Positions 33,516 to 47,589 of a stretch of 64,000 nt of DNA are shown piece by piece (position 1 is the stretch's first letter; each line of letters begins with the position of its first letter). A program made the position numbers and the translations under genes. Source of the DNA: Valencia hispanica (taxonomy: Eukaryota > Chordata > Actinopteri > Cyprinodontiformes > Valenciidae); NCBI GenBank assembly GCA_963556495.2, contig OY747711.1:34696914-34760913 (forward strand), in the 5' to 3' direction. The notes beneath the pieces are model-generated. The model searched no databases. It was not told the DNA's origin and saw only the letters and a list, made by a program, of their open reading frames with translations.

Positions 33516-36036
33516 GTAAGCCAACCACACTGAAAACTAGATCTACACCATTCAAAACAACGTTAAAGTGTATTGGTCATGATCGGGCATGTTGTACTTT
33601 TTACAATAGAGATAATAGCTGTGGGTGGTTTTCCTCCAGGTTGTCCAATGAGGATGATTGTTTTCTTGCATCATCACCCCCTATAGTCAAAACATTGGGT
33701 CTGTGTTCCACGAATGAGAACAAGCCTTTAGGAGGATGAGAAATAATTTATAAGAGGAGGGATTGTGACCGCTGATCTGAAACAGGAGGAATCTTAAAAG
33801 CTTAATTTATTTCAAGGATACTTCTATATAGAGCAGCTGCATTATTACCGACCTAAATTACACAAAGTTGAGCTCTGTTTACTAATTTGCTAACTTCTGG
33901 TGTCAGTTTATTGCACAGAACTTTATATAGGAGTATCATAGTAAAGGGGGCTGAATATGTCACAAGATTCAAGGGCAACAGATGATGACTAACAGAGTCA
34001 TACAGTTTCAGCAGACAGGCGTTAAATTTGAATCAGGGGTTTTAATATCTTATGATCATATTTTTACACCACAGCTGAAGTGGTTGTCTGTCAAGCATTT
34101 ACCATGGTGTCTGAGCATATGTGTGCTCCATTTAAAGCTGTGTGACATGTACAGCCCAGACAGCGTAAAGCGCCATGGCTTCAGGACAGTGTAAGCAAGA
34201 TGGACACCTGTGGTTTCTCTGGTATTAAGGCAGCTGCACGTGCTCCTACATGCAAATCCATGTGTGTTTTCCTCAGGCGCCTATTGGCAAAAGCCATGGT
34301 GCACCACCTTGGCTGAGCATGTCTTTTCAGAATAATTGTATCAGCTGCAGCTGACCATCCACAATGACCATTAAAGACCACCCAAAGTGCAATACAGAAT
34401 GTGTTTATTTTTCTTGACTGTGTGTTTCATGTACTGTGGCCCTACAGTCTGCATCTCTGCTATGTGACCACGTGTGAAATCACACACTTCTCATTACTCT
34501 GTGCATTGCAGTCATTCCAAGACAGCATGGTGCCCAGGAGGGGCTCCCCTGTGGCCGATTGGAGGTTAAATGTGCTTTCATCATGCTCAAAAGGGGATAT
34601 TTACAGCATGGAGATGTGTGAAGTCATTTGTTTGACTGTGCCAAAAATCATACAGGCTGAGAGTCACCACAGAGCAAGGTGAAGGTTAAACAGCATCCCA
34701 GACAATTGGCAACATGCGAACATCTGTTCTCCAAAAGGTATTTTAGCTTGCTCCATGCACTTTCATGTTTCTCTAATATTAATTACTGAAGCTGTACAGT
34801 CTTGATGCACAGTCTTGACAAATGACAAATCTGACCACTAAGTATTAGAAAAGCATAGAGGACATCCTACTATAAATGCTTGGTCATATTTTTCTTTTAT
34901 CTACTCTGATGTTGTCGACTTGAGCTACTCGACTTTGACTTTTCTCTTATCCTCCTTGCCGTCCTCTGCCACTGCATGTGGCCTATCATTAGAGCTATAC
35001 TTAGCCATGCTTATCAGCACTGTCTTTCCCTTGGTAAAACCACAGATGTTTAAAGCCTTGGAATAACTCCCTACACTCAGAGTGAAACACAGACACAAGG
35101 TCTGAAAGTGACAGACATTTGGAACGAGTGTGTTCTGTAGAGATTAGGAAATTCCCTTGGAATAAAAAAAAAATCCATGTGACAGATGGCCAGTATTTTA
35201 TGCTGAAATTGTTGCTTGAAAAAGTGTAGCAAGGGTTAGGCTTTTATGTTTTAAGTGATCACTGCAGGGAAGTTGGTTTTTTAGGTAATACAGGCTTTTA
35301 GAATAAAACATGTTCTGTAGGTTAAATAAATGTAGATGTATAGCTCAATTTTCTGTGTTCTTGCAGGTTCGAAAAAGTCTATTTGCTTGCTGTACCTAAT
35401 GAAAATATGAACTGGGTTAAATTTCAATGCCAGATTTGAGATTAGACAGACTTCTTGATCAAGCATTTTAATCGAATGATTTTTAAAACCTAAACTGAAT
35501 ATTGAAGCCTTGTTTTCCAATAGATCAATCAAAAGGACAAGGGGGGAGTTTAGTGGAGTCTAGGCCAGTTGCCCTCCTGCGTCAGGCTTAAAGTCTGCAC
35601 ATACTTCACTATGCCAGCAAAAACCTTCCTCTTAGACTTTACCGACATGCATGTGCCTGCATTTATACTATTTTCTGGCCAGCTGAATTCCAACATTCAA
35701 CACAGATATAAGCATTAATCATTACTCATCGAGACGATAATGCAATGTTTTGTCAATTTGCTAAGTTGACAATTAAAAAGGCACACAGGTAGTCTTTTAG
35801 TAATGTGTTTTATGCTGAATTAAATTGTCATGTTCATCCCTCAATAAAAGTTCAGTGAAGAAGCAGACTCGCTAGCAAGAGAAAAGCCATAGCGCAGCAA
35901 AAATTATTTTCTCGACTTTTATTTGAAAATAGGTGGCAAGATTATTGCATTATATTGTCGACTTCATTTTCTGACAAAGTAAGAGAAGTTGTTTTCATAT
36001 CATTCTATTCCTTTCCAAAGGTCCAGATTGTTATAC

Positions 36037-36258
36037 GCCAGGGGTGCCCGAAGTCAGCCCTCAAGGGCCGGTATCATGCATGTTTTAGTTATTTCCCTGG
36101 TTCAGGACACCTGAATAAAATGATGGCTCGTAAGCAGGCCTCGGTTGCCATGCTGGGGAAGTAGTTTGACCATTAGAATCAGCTGTGTTGGAGCAGAGAC
36201 ACATTTAAAATTGGCGGGACACCGGCCCTTGAGACCTGGATGTGGACACCCATGTTAT
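36037..36258. repeat. short palindromic-ended interspersed repeat
   Basis: It starts 'ccaggggtgcccgaagtcag' with 'cctcaagggccggtatcatg' and ends 'accggcccttgagacctgga' with 'tgtggacaccc'. The two ends are inverted relative to each other. This is a very common percomorph MITE-like repeat. Confidence 0.7.
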
Positions 36259-37418
36259 ATGTGGTTTAATAATATGTATGTGTGTTTATATACTGTTCTA
36301 ATGAAATTTCTGGATGGTTGCTGCTTTGTGTACTGATTTGAATTCCCTGGTCACTATATCTGATATTTAGAGCAGAAATATTTAGTGGTATGACTCCGTG
36401 TCTGCTACTGGCTCCCTGACCTCAGATCTCACCACGCATCATTGAAGCACACCCTCAAAGCAGGTTGCTAAAAATTTTGTCCATCCACTGTAGAGAGAGC
36501 CAGAGGAAGGCGACCTTCTAACGTCAGTTGTATAACTAAGCTTCTTACAAGCAATGGCCTGCTAAGTTGGTCGAGGAAAAGAAAAGGCAACTGCTGATAG
36601 TCACTTACTGTATCTTAGGAGACTCTGCTTTGAAGCTTCATGGAAAGAGCTAGGTAGCCAGATATCCCACCGATGTATATCTCCATCCCCTCCATGTTGC
36701 ACCAACAGCAGTATGCTGGATAAAAGCCTTGTCTTTGCATGGTATCTTATGGTTTAATTCTGTTTTTTTCTTTATGGATTGCCTGTTATACAGACAGGAC
36801 CTGAAGTGTGAATCATGAAAAAGCAGTGATTTTGGGAATTGCATGCTTTCTCTGTGAAAGCCCTGTTGATACCACATTGTTACAGGTTTACAGTTATTAC
36901 AAAAGCCATAGCTCCACCCCTTTTCTTGAATAAAGAGTGGAATGACTTGATCATTGTACCAATGCCCAAGAGACTGGAACATAAATGCCAGCTGAGTCAT
37001 TCTGTTACATACTTATGAGCTTAATTAGTATGTCCAACTTTGCTTCATCTTTCTTCTCTCTTAGCATCAAGTATTATGGGCTCCCTTTTATTTCTTTAGG
37101 TTGGAGGGGGACCCAGGTTTAAATCTCTTACGTTTCATTGTATAATCCTTCATGTCTTTGAGTCATGTGATATGGTCTTTATGTCCATCGGGTCACATAC
37201 TGAACAAGTACAAAAGACTGTGTTCTATTATGAGACAGAAAGGTTGGATTGAATGACTTTACCTGAACCCTAGTCATTCAAAGTCAAAATATGTGACTTA
37301 CTTTAAATTGCAAGCATCAGATGAAAATATCATTGTTATGGGCTATGTTATTTAGTGACAGTTTCTTCATTTCCTGTTAGTCATTTAGTACTACCATAAG
37401 ATATTACTCTAATATTTT

Positions 37419-38931
37419 AAAGCAACACTAAGTAAGTTTTGCTCTCTGGGTCCCCCTACAGTTGGGAAAAATGTATTGTTTTCTACTACTGTCATAAAAT
37501 CTGTTATGGTTACACCAGGGGATTCACATTTACAAGCGATACCCTCTAACGTTACAGATTTTCACGTCTTGGGCAGCCTTTGTGTCAAATGTCTTCATCT
37601 CAGGTAAATTTTCTATATTTCAGCATGTCATATGTACGGCGGCATAGAGCTGTCAGCCATATAATAAAGAAATTAGACCGTATAACGTTATTGTAAAAAC
37701 ATGAAAACCACTTGAAACTAAAACATTATAACGTGATAGTTTCACGTTTTTACAATAAACTATCACGTTATAATGTGATACGTTCTAATTTCTTTATTAT
37801 ATGGCTGACAGCACTGTTCTGATGATCTGTGCTACCTCCTCAGAATGTCTTACCGTAGCGCGCATCTGTCAGTGCTACCCCTTGAAAAGTATGTTTACAT
37901 GCCGAAAACAACAACTGTTAGCTTTGATGTTAAACATAATCATCGGGAAATGTTTTTCAAGTGACGGGATTGAAGTGGGAGTTTTAGCAGTAATGCCTAA
38001 CATAGCAAAAAATTATGAATAACGAAAACTTTTCTTTCAATCCACAGAACATGCTACCCGTTTGATATAAAGCTAAAACTAGCACATAAAGATGCACTAA
38101 AAACCATGATCAGAACATCCCACCTGTTAAATAGGCCTATAGATGAATAGCACACTCTGGAAATCAAGCCAGTAAGAGTAGAGCAGATAGTATTATTAGC
38201 CTACTCCAAAATATTAAAATGTAGTAGCCTATGATTATAAGCACAAATAGCCCGCAAAATACACCGCATTTACTGTACGACTCTAATTAATGGGATTTGT
38301 TTACATGCAGTGTAACGACATCACAGAAGTGAAACTAACATATAGGCTACAAGGGCTGTCATGTAAACTTGAAACTAGTAGCTTAAGGAAAGCCTTAAAA
38401 TATTTTGAATAAAAATTTGCCAGTAATAAAATAATTTAAATAAAACTCACCGTAAACTTCAAAGAAATAAAACAGACGAAATGGATCTTCCAGGTAGGAA
38501 TTCTTGATGACAGATTTGCAGAGTAAGCGAATTGTGACGTAACATCGAAATGTGCATGCAGGTAGCACAGATAGTCGGAACACCGGTGTACAGATAAATA
38601 CAATTTCAGCTCCTTCATGATGACAATTGTTCAAGCAACCTGCTGCTAGGTATCTTCCATTTATATGTACCTGCCGAGTATGCTCCACCCAGAGAGCCTT
38701 GCAGGACGCTGCACCTACCGGCTTTTGTGAAACTTGCCGTAAAGCAAGTCGCATTTGAACTACAAAACCGCTACCCAATGACCCAAAGTTACATAGTGCT
38801 GTTATGGCCTATAGAGGGCCGCAAAGCGAATGCAGAAGTGCCGTTTCATCCTGTTATGAGTTGATCAACCACTGACATGAGTTCGTAAACATTATTTTAA
38901 GGTAAAAAAAACTCTTTAGTGTTGCTTTAAA
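37419..38931. mobile_element. DNA transposon, non-autonomous, about 1.5 kb
   Basis: The ends AAAGCAACACTAAGTAAGTT (about 37420) and ACTCTTTAGTGTTGCTTT (to about 38930) are terminal inverted repeats. The interior has no transposase motifs; its open frames are unsupported. A separate hairpin element is nested near the left end (37650-37812). The superfamily is unclear, perhaps hAT. Confidence 0.6.
37650..37812. repeat. long imperfect palindrome (hairpin MITE)
   Basis: CTGTCAGCCATATAATAAAG at the left is matched by its inverse CTTTATTATATGGCTGACAG at the right. The inner part carries TATCACGTTATAAT against ATTATAACGTGATA. The pairing runs over most of the 160 bp. Inside the 37.4-38.9 kb transposon. 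Confidence 0.75.
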
Positions 38932-39689
38932 TAATATCTAATTGCGAGGCATTTTCTCTTTTTTTCTGATTTAATATTTGTAGAATGCTTGTGTTGCATA
39001 TATTTGAAGCATTTTTTAATGACTGTCTTGCCTTATTTTTGCAGCTAATAGCTGTGATGTTGAAGAATACAATGTGCAGCAACATTTGACAAAATGTTTC
39101 TGTTGTCAAGGGCAAAACAAATCCTCCCCACAAATCCTCTCTGCCACATGCACCAGCACCACTTTGATATTCAAATACTGTGTTTGCGTGACAGATTAAC
39201 TACAACCTCAACTGCCATTGGTGGCAAATGGTTTTAATGTTCTGTTTTCATTGTTCTTCTAAACTCAAAAAGATTTACACAACAATGAAACACATGAGTA
39301 GTGAAGGTAAATACAAAAGGCTAAACTTTTGGATCCTAGGCATTTCCAGTTTAATCTGCTCCGACATAGTAATTTTGATCAGCATAAAAAAGCAAAGAAA
39401 GATGTATAGGATGAGCCTTGATTCACTCTTCTTTAGCCTCATGAGGAAATGTTGACATCCAAAGAAAAATGGTTGCAGCTGTAAAACGTGTTTGGTATGA
39501 AATGTCATCAGTAGATTTAATGGAAAACAAGGAGGCACAGGAAAATGGGACCAAAAGGAAGTTGACCTAATTGTATTGTATTTACTCACACAGGATATAT
39601 CTGCTTGGGATCTCATACAAAGTGCTAGTCAGACCATAATTATCTTTTTTTCTTTTCTTACATTTAAGCCATTTAGATTATCAAAGAAA

Positions 39690-40330
39690 TTTGAATGTTG
39701 GAGAAAGCTAATGTGATTCAATACAAGAAACGTCCCACATGAAAATATGATTGCCTCCAGTTAAACAGAACCTGTCATACAACTCAAAGATAAGTACAAG
39801 ATCTTAAAGACACACGATAACCAAGAAATTCATTAAGAGATAAGAAACAAGTTATTAAAATCTATCAATTAGGAAGGGTTGCAAAGCCATTTTTTAAAGA
39901 TTTGGGAGTCCAGAAAACTGCGGGGAGAGCTATTGTCTACAATTGAAGAAACATAGAACATTGAATATTCCCGGGAGTATCTGGCCTACCAAATACCCTC
40001 CAAAAGTGCATAGACAAGTAATCCTGGAGGTCAGAAAAGCATATAACGCAATTCAGGCCCCACTTGCGTAACTTAAAGTTAATTTTCATGAATGAACAGT
40101 AAGAGCGACTTGGCAACATTCATGGGTGACCTAAGAACCCCACAAAGGCTTGACTCACACTTAAGAAAGCTAAACAAAAAACATCTTAGTGATTCCCTAG
40201 AGTTTAGAAAAAATATTCTGTGGACTGATGAGAAAGAAATTGAACTTTTTGGAAGGTGTGTATCCCATAACATCTGGTGTAAAACTGAAAAATGCCTCAA
40301 CATTTCATGAAAAGAATATCATACCTACCA
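39690..40330 (+). pseudogene. Tc1 element relic
   Basis: Blocks 'gaagggttgcaaagcca', 'gatttgggagtccagaaaac' and 'tattcccgggagtatctggc' are followed by a frame ending NILWTDEKEIELFGR, the first catalytic Asp block of Tc1 transposases (WTDETKVELFG type). It stops shortly after, at the 'atttcatga' near 40300. Same family as 28.5-29.2 kb. Confidence 0.7.
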
Positions 40331-40586
40331 TACCTTTCCATCATAACAATGAGGTTTTTTTGAAAAGGTTTCTTCTGGCTGATGTGTGAAGTTTTGGCAA
40401 TGAATCGAGTTTGTTGTATTTTCCTAATTTATGCTGCAATAAACAGCAAATGTCACCAACTAGGAAATTTGAACTTTGTTTCAGGTTACTCGGATTCACT
40501 ATATTGTAACAGATAGCAGGTGTAAACACAAGACGACTGAATGCTGAAACTGATTCAAATAACATAGGTGTGTTTAAAAACACCTA

Positions 40587-40588
<2 letters not shown>

Positions 40589-40674
<86 letters not shown>

Positions 40675-40679
40675 TTTTT
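40589..40679. repeat. (AT)n microsatellite with T tail
   Basis: About 39 AT units followed by 14 T. Confidence 0.95.
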
Positions 40680-43658
40680 ACAAAGCCTGCCCTCCAAAAT
40701 TGATTTGGCTCAAGTAATTTATTAAATGTGAAAAACTACAGTACATCTGCTATAAGTTGTCACTAGGCTGGTGGGAGTAGCCAGAACCAGGGGAAGAAAA
40801 CATCCCCATGTCTAAATTTGACATACAGCTGCCTAATCACTCTTTCTGTATTTGTGAGAACTTTAGCTTCGATGATCACAACAAAGGAAACAAAATACAT
40901 AGAGTACATGAAACTGTTCCTGAGAACAGCCAACAATTTCTGATAAGAGTTTACCGCAAATTCCTGCAACACATAGCCACTCTCAGTCTCAGGGTTCAGA
41001 CAACTCTTTATTGAGATCATTTAAATTGTTACATTACAGAGAAAATCCCTTTGATTGTTTGAATGTATTTAGGACTATTTAAAATAGCATTTTCCCGTTT
41101 TTTATTTCCGAGTCCTTATTATTTTCTGAATACCAAGAAGACCTTGATGGTTTGCCCTTGAATTACGTTATTTATTATTTAGTAATACCTGTTTTTTTTA
41201 TTTTTAACTTTGTGACACTTACTGCCAGTATTTGCCCTTATGCCCTGTTAAGTTGTCAAAATTAAACAAGAATGTGTTGTCACTTTGTGGTTCAGGTGAA
41301 GGTCAGACTTGGTATAGGAAACATGGTAAAGTGTCAATCTCTATCACACCTATTCTCAAGGAGCTGGACAGATAGAATATTAAGAGTCTCACGATGATGG
41401 CGTTGGGGAGACTTGACATCTGAGCTGCTAATTAGATTTGCAGAAGCTCTGCCAAGACTTTCAGCTCTCATCATCACACCTTGGAAAGAGCTCAGGGGAG
41501 GACTTTTAATGGATGAGTCAGAGGAGATTATGAAAACTTTTTAAACCACTCTGAACTGCAGTGTGACTCATTTATGTGACCAGGTATAGCTGGAGCTTGA
41601 TATTTAAGGGTAAAGTCATACCACACCAAAAAAAGCAAAACAATAAAATCCCAAAGCCTTTGCATTATCACTGTAATTTTGTAGATGCAGAGCAGCTGGT
41701 TTTGACTGTCATTTACTTAAAGCATTGAAAGAAAGTCTCAAACCGAATCAGTTGCTTTTAATTCTTTTTTACGTTTAGTTCTGTGGCTGATATAGCAAGT
41801 GTTGCTTAGACTCCTTGCTGTGATTTATGAAGGTAACTGACATCACAGACACAGCTGGAGACCTTGGAAAGCTGGCACTGCTTATATGACTTTACTGCCT
41901 TAGCGGGAAGCACTTGACTGAGCGGAACCAGTAGGCTGTCAACCATGAAATGATGAGGGGAGAAATTAAATTTGTGCTGAATCTTTGTGAGAACCACTAC
42001 AAATAGTCTTTATATGCTCAGATGAGTGCTTGGCAGGGTCTGTCTCTTTTATTATCCCCTTTTGTGGTCTCATGATATCAGAAAAAGGCTCTGAATGTTG
42101 CCATTTGTTTTGAGTGATACGCTTGGATTCATCTTTTAGGTTTTGGTAAATTACAGTCTGCATCAGTTTTGCATTATAAATGATTTTGATAAATATTTTC
42201 TCCAAGACATATCTTTCTTGTTGCATGCTAGGTAGGGCTTCTCAAAGACACTCTCATCAATTATTAATGCACTCATGAAAGCTTTGCACTCTCCACCCAC
42301 TCACCCCTCCGTCACGAGCTACACAACTGACGTTACGTTTGTATACATGTGAGGATGGATGGAGGCAGGCAGCAGACAGCTCAGCATCTGAAGTCTCTTC
42401 CTTTTTCCTGTGAACTACTTTTCAGCTGTGGGCACACTTAGTTTCTAGTTTAGATGCGGCTTGATTAGATTTAGGTTTCTATTTAATGATTGATTTTTGT
42501 CACAAAATGTTTGGACAAATCATCAGAAGTTCACTGACTTAAGGTAATATTTTCTAACTGGCCTTTCTGGGATATGTTTTGGGTATTTTGAACATTTAAA
42601 TACTTTTGTTAAGTTGTTTTCCCCCCCGAAAATGTAGTTGTTGTTTTTTTTCATTCACAGATATTCCAGGATAATAAACCTCGTAATGTCTCCCTGACGG
42701 AGCAGGTTGCGACACCTTAACATTCTCTCTTTTCGTCTCTGCTCATTTTGTACACTGTGCTCTCCGTCATTTGATCTACCACTCTCTGAATACAACATTA
42801 CAGAAGCATTTATGCTGTCTCATTGGGTTTGCGTCTTTTAGCATCAGGACAGCTCCATTCAACACTGCTTTACTTAGTACACATTTGTCTAGCGTTTTCC
42901 CTGTCTCATTCTATTAGCCTGCTCTAATGGCACCCTGATAATCTCTTCAGGGAGAGAGCCATGTCTCACCACTACCCTACCCAGATGACTGGCCTAGTTT
43001 TTACCTTACTGCCTCATTTGGCTTCCTCAGAGCATGAGGTTGCATTTCAGTTTGGTTTGATTTTGATATAAAGCCATTTAGATTGTGATCTATTCAGGAT
43101 ATATTTACATACATTCATTCCAATATCCGTTTAGAGTCTTTGAAATTTCCAAGCCTTGTGATTATGTTTTAGAAAGTCATTCTGTGAATGTGACTGTAAG
43201 CTGCAAACTGCTTTACACAGGAAATCATCCCTGCAAAGCAGTGAAAAGAGGCGAAACATCTTACTATTCAGATTTCCAATTAAGAAATTGTAAAAAAAAA
43301 AAAAAAAAAATTTAAACAGTATCTGTATGGGTATACATTTTGTGTTGCTATTTGTTGCTTTCAGCAATTTAGTTTTAATAGTGGCTTAAAGTAAAACTTC
43401 TTCTCAAAGATCCAACCTATAAATTCCTCTTTTGAAAATCTTAGAAACCAAAGAGAAAAGAGATCTTGATTCAGCTTCACTATTCATTTAACTTATATTA
43501 AAATTGACTCTTTTCTTGACAGGAAATGTCTTGTATTGTAAATATTAACCTTTTCAGCAAAAACAGAACGTGCACGGATGTTTTTGCTATTTAACGCTTC
43601 CATTAAATTACATTTGCCGGGGCTAAACAAGGAAGTTTTAAATTTTTCTGTTCATTTG

Positions 43659-44031
43659 GCTGCACGGTGGCGCAGTTGGTAGCACTGTTGCCTTGCAGCA
43701 GGAAGGTCCTGGGTTCAAATCCCAACCTGGGGTCTTTCTGATTGGAGTTTGCATGTTCTCCCTGTGCATGGTGGTCTCTCCGGGTACTCCGGCTTCCTCC
43801 CACAGTCCAAAAACATGACTGTTTGGTTAATTGGTTTCTTTAAAAATTGCCCTTAGGTATGAGTGTGTGTGTGGTTGTTTGTCCTGTATGTCTCTGTGTT
43901 GCCCTGCGATGGACTGGCGACCTGTCCAGGGTGTACCCCGCCTCTCGCCCCTTGACCGCTGGAGATAGGCACCAGCCCCTCCCGCAACCCTGCATTAGGA
44001 TGGACGGGTATAGAAAATGGATGGATGGATG
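43659..44031 (+). mobile_element. tRNA-derived SINE, full-length
   Basis: The head starts GCTGCACGGTGGCGCAGTTG with an A box at 43668-43679 and a B box (GGGTTCAAATCC) at 43711-43722, as in a tRNA-derived RNA polymerase III promoter. The body includes 'ccctgcgatggactggcgac' and 'ctgtccagggtgtaccccgc', and the 3' end is a (GGAT)n tail. About 370 bp. Carried in the ccser2 intron. Not a functional tRNA: there is no acceptor stem pairing. Confidence 0.8.
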
Positions 44032-45299
44032 TTAATTTGGCATTTGTGGGTACTGTATTGCTGTAAATTGCTTAAACAAAGGCTTAACGTTAACAAACGT
44101 CTTACTGAATATAAGTCAGCCGTTTGTTCTTTTTGGTCAGCAGTGGTTTTGCAATTGGAAATATCCCATCAGTGCCATTTTTTTTTCAGTTTCTTTCTTG
44201 TAGTGTAGTAACAAACACTGAATTTAAGCGAGATAAATGAGGCCTGCAGTGACTTAGATGTTGTTCTGCGTTCTTTGTGACCTGGTTGAATAGCTTTTGT
44301 GCTCCTGGAGTACCGTAATCTTGTAGGCTGACGACTCCTGGGAAGGTTGACCAGTACTCCATGTTATCTACCTTTGTAGGTAATGGCTCTTACTGTGGTG
44401 GACTCACAGAGTCCTAGTATTTGGTTTAGTAACCCTTTCCAGACTGATACATTTCAGTGACTTTGATTCTCATTTTTTTCTTGAATTTCCTTAGCTCAAT
44501 GTATGATGTGTTGCTTTTTAAGATATTTTTGCCTACTTGTGTTGTTCGACAGGTTCTATTTAAGTTATTCCTAGATTTTGTTGGTTTGGCAGTAATCAGG
44601 CCTGGGTATGACCACTGAAATTGAGAAAAAAGGTGCTTAATCACTGCTTAATGACTTAAAGGGGACAATTTTATTTTTACAGGCCAGGTTGGTTTGAATT
44701 GCTTTTTCCCCTAATAGATGAATTACTAATTTTCAAACTGCTGTTTATATTGACTCAGATTATCTTTCATTGGCATTAAAATGTATTTGAAGATTGTAAA
44801 TAATAAAGTGTGACTAAAAAAAGCAAAAGCGGAAGGTCTGTGTGGGGAAAAATACTTTCTCACATCACCAAAAAATGTTCTTAAAACTCTCTAGCTTTAA
44901 CCTTTTTATCCAGAATTTTTATAGCATGTTGATGTACTCTTTTTGTTGTTGTGTTCCTCCAGTGTTTCTCCAGTTTATTGATCAACTAGTTAAACAGTAA
45001 TTTATGTGACCGAGTTAATGTAAGAGTTACATAACCAGTTAGTGATCTTAATCATCATAGCTGATTGTTCTGCAGCATGCTGCTTGTTCTTTCAGTGAAA
45101 ATAAAATTGTGACATCTGCATACATCTAACAAGTTAGATGTGGTGGATAAGCTTCAGGAAAGTCAAAATACACAATTTTTAGAGATTGAATAAGTTAGAA
45201 TACAAGAAAGATGTTGCTCTGTACTGCTCCACTGAAACCTTATAGGGGAGTATGAGCAATCACATATAGAAATGAATTGACTAAGTGGGGAGCAACAGC

Positions 45300-45592
45300 A
45301 AGAATAGGGATTAGCTGTGTCTCATGAAGCACCTTCACCCATGTGTAGTCCCAATTACCCAATAAACTAGAAAGGCACATGGAGAGTGCAGACCTTCCGC
45401 CAGGCAGCTCAGACGTTTTTTCTGGATCACGCCCAAAATCTATTCATTTGTTCCTGGTCCCACTGCAGACATTTCCTGAAAATATAATCAAAATCCATCT
45501 ATAACTTCTTGAGTTATGTTGGTAACTAACAGACAGACAAGCTAACAAACAGACAAACAAACCCTGTCAAGCCTCCTTGGCAGAAGTAATTA
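45300..45592. repeat. interspersed repeat, partner of 10999-11215
   Basis: It shows 'ggtcccactgcagacatttc', 'cttcttgagttatgt', a 'aacagacagacaa' run and 'gcctccttggcagaagtaat', matching (inverted) the copy at 11 kb and a common fish repeat. Confidence 0.6.
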
Positions 45593-46887
45593 TTGCCCTC
45601 AGACTTTTGCATCCCATCTGCATCCGTCCTGAGTGTCCATAGTTTGTGAGCATGTGCAGATCAATTGTGAAAGCTCTCTCCAAAAGGAAGTACACTGCTA
45701 TACTTTTACAGGTCTGAGTTTCAGGCTTTCCTGCCCCTTTACTGGATATCTTAGGGCAGCTGTCTGGTGAGTAGAAAATGAAGTAAGACCCAAATCCTTA
45801 CTGTCAGACAGAAATAAAACTCCTTTCCCAGTATAGCGGTGAGTAAGATGTCATCTCACCTTACAGTTAATTTCACAAACTGTGCTCGCTGCTGAGATGC
45901 TGAACTTCAGGTCTTACAGGAGAGCTCTCTGAGGGAAAAGGCTGTCCGGAGTCTTGTGTCTCTGCTTCTCAGTATCACTCTACTTAGTAATATCTTTTTT
46001 GTCCATCTCTTCTTTTTTTTCTCCTCTTTTCCCTCAGTTGATAACATGTTTTTTTTTTCTTGAAGATGAATCTGTATTCAAATTGTATAAGAAATACATG
46101 TTTATTTTTTTCTTATCCACATCTCTGGCTAAATCTTTACGGACATTATTTTCAATTTGAGGGCTTTCTTCATGTCTTTGTATTGTTTTTTGTTTGTCTT
46201 TTTTGTTTGTGTTTTTTGTTATTATTATTATTATTTTTTGGGTATGAAAGAGTGCTGTCACACAAGATTTTGTGTATCAACTCTGCATCAGTTTCGACGC
46301 ACTTAGGTGAACCACAATCCATACAAATGGGGTGGAAAATAAACTGACTCAGAACCTTCTCTAGTAAGCTTTTCTTTTAACATAATGTCTTTATTATACA
46401 GATAATCCTTGCTGTTGTGGCAGTGTTTTTTTCCCTTGCATTTAATGACATAATGCTGCAAACATGGATTTTATGCAGGCAAAATACTTGGTTTTAGTAA
46501 AGCTCTTAAATGTGTTTATTCAGGGGGAGGGGCAAACCTGAGGTATGGGGGTTAGACAGATGGCCTGGGTTGTTTACTTCTTTAGCTCTGATTGTATTTC
46601 AGTCAGTTAGGATATTTATATATGTTTATTTTGTTGACTTCTTCTTTGTATCACTTCGGGAGTAAAGCATATCTTATCATAGCACAGCAAAATAGGGATA
46701 AAGTTATAGCTTAGTAACCGCCTGGGAGTGTTTTTATTTTCTGAACCATTGCATGCTTTGTTGGGATGCAGTTTTACGAACATCATTGTTTATACTCAGT
46801 CTTTATCTTGGAATTTAAAGAATATTGTTTTTAGTATGAAATAATTATTGAGCGTTAACTTTAAGTGAACATCATAAAATACCACAG

Positions 46888-47589
46888 TCTAAAGCCTAGT
46901 TTATACTTCTCCGTCTAAGTCGGAACGGATAGACACCACGCCAATATCTATTAAAGCAAGGTCTCTTCGTGACCTATGCAAGGACGCACGGAGTAGATGT
47001 CGGTGTGTCAGTGTTGCAAACCAATTCTCCACCAGGACAGTAGGGGGGGCAGACCTTTTCTGGCCGGTCTGCCTACCATTGCAGTGACGGCTCTGGTCGA
47101 AGAAAGTTTATTTACTTCAGCTTATAAATGCACATTCACTCAGGGAGCAATGGCCGACAGAGAGTGAGTTTTGATTGAGCTGGAAAGCTTTTTACTAGAA
47201 GTTCAGCTCATGAATACTCTAAAAACGCTTAGAAACAAACAAACATAGCTCTCTGTTTTGTTGTTCTCTACACCTCCTGTTGTTCAAAATCACCATTAGT
47301 CCATATTAGATGAACTGGCCTTGCAATATAAAGCATCTAGTGCTCTAAAGCTGCAATGACTACTTATTACATCAACTATAGAGCACCGCTCTGGTTAAAT
47401 GATCTTGGGCTGATGTTGAACTGACCAATTGCAGGCGTGCGCTCTCCGTGTCGTTCGACAGATAATTAGAAGTTTGGGCTGTACTCCGTGCGTCCTTGCG
47501 AAGGTCATGGTAAGACCTTGCATCGACGGATAACGGCATTGCGTCTATCCGTTCTGACGTAGACGGAGAAGTATAAACTAGGCTTTAAT
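46888..47589. mobile_element. MITE with about 29-bp terminal inverted repeats
   Basis: The left end AAAGCCTAGTTTATACTTCT with CCGTC is mirrored by GACGG and AGAAGTATAAACTAGGCTTT at the right. A sub-terminal 'ggacgcacggag' at the left likewise pairs with 'ctccgtgcgtcc' at the right. About 0.7 kb, no transposase. Probably PIF/Harbinger-like by texture only; the target duplication is not clear. Confidence 0.75.

Noticed and set aside
34509..34682. Possible ccser2 exon after a CATTGCAG acceptor
   Set aside because: No good donor, and the peptide does not resemble any CCSER sequence.
38395..38778. 127-residue minus-strand open frame
   Set aside because: Lies within the 37.4-38.9 kb transposon and shows no transposase or host-protein motifs.
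43665..43735. tRNA gene
   Set aside because: A and B boxes are present but there is no cloverleaf or acceptor stem; it is the head of a SINE.
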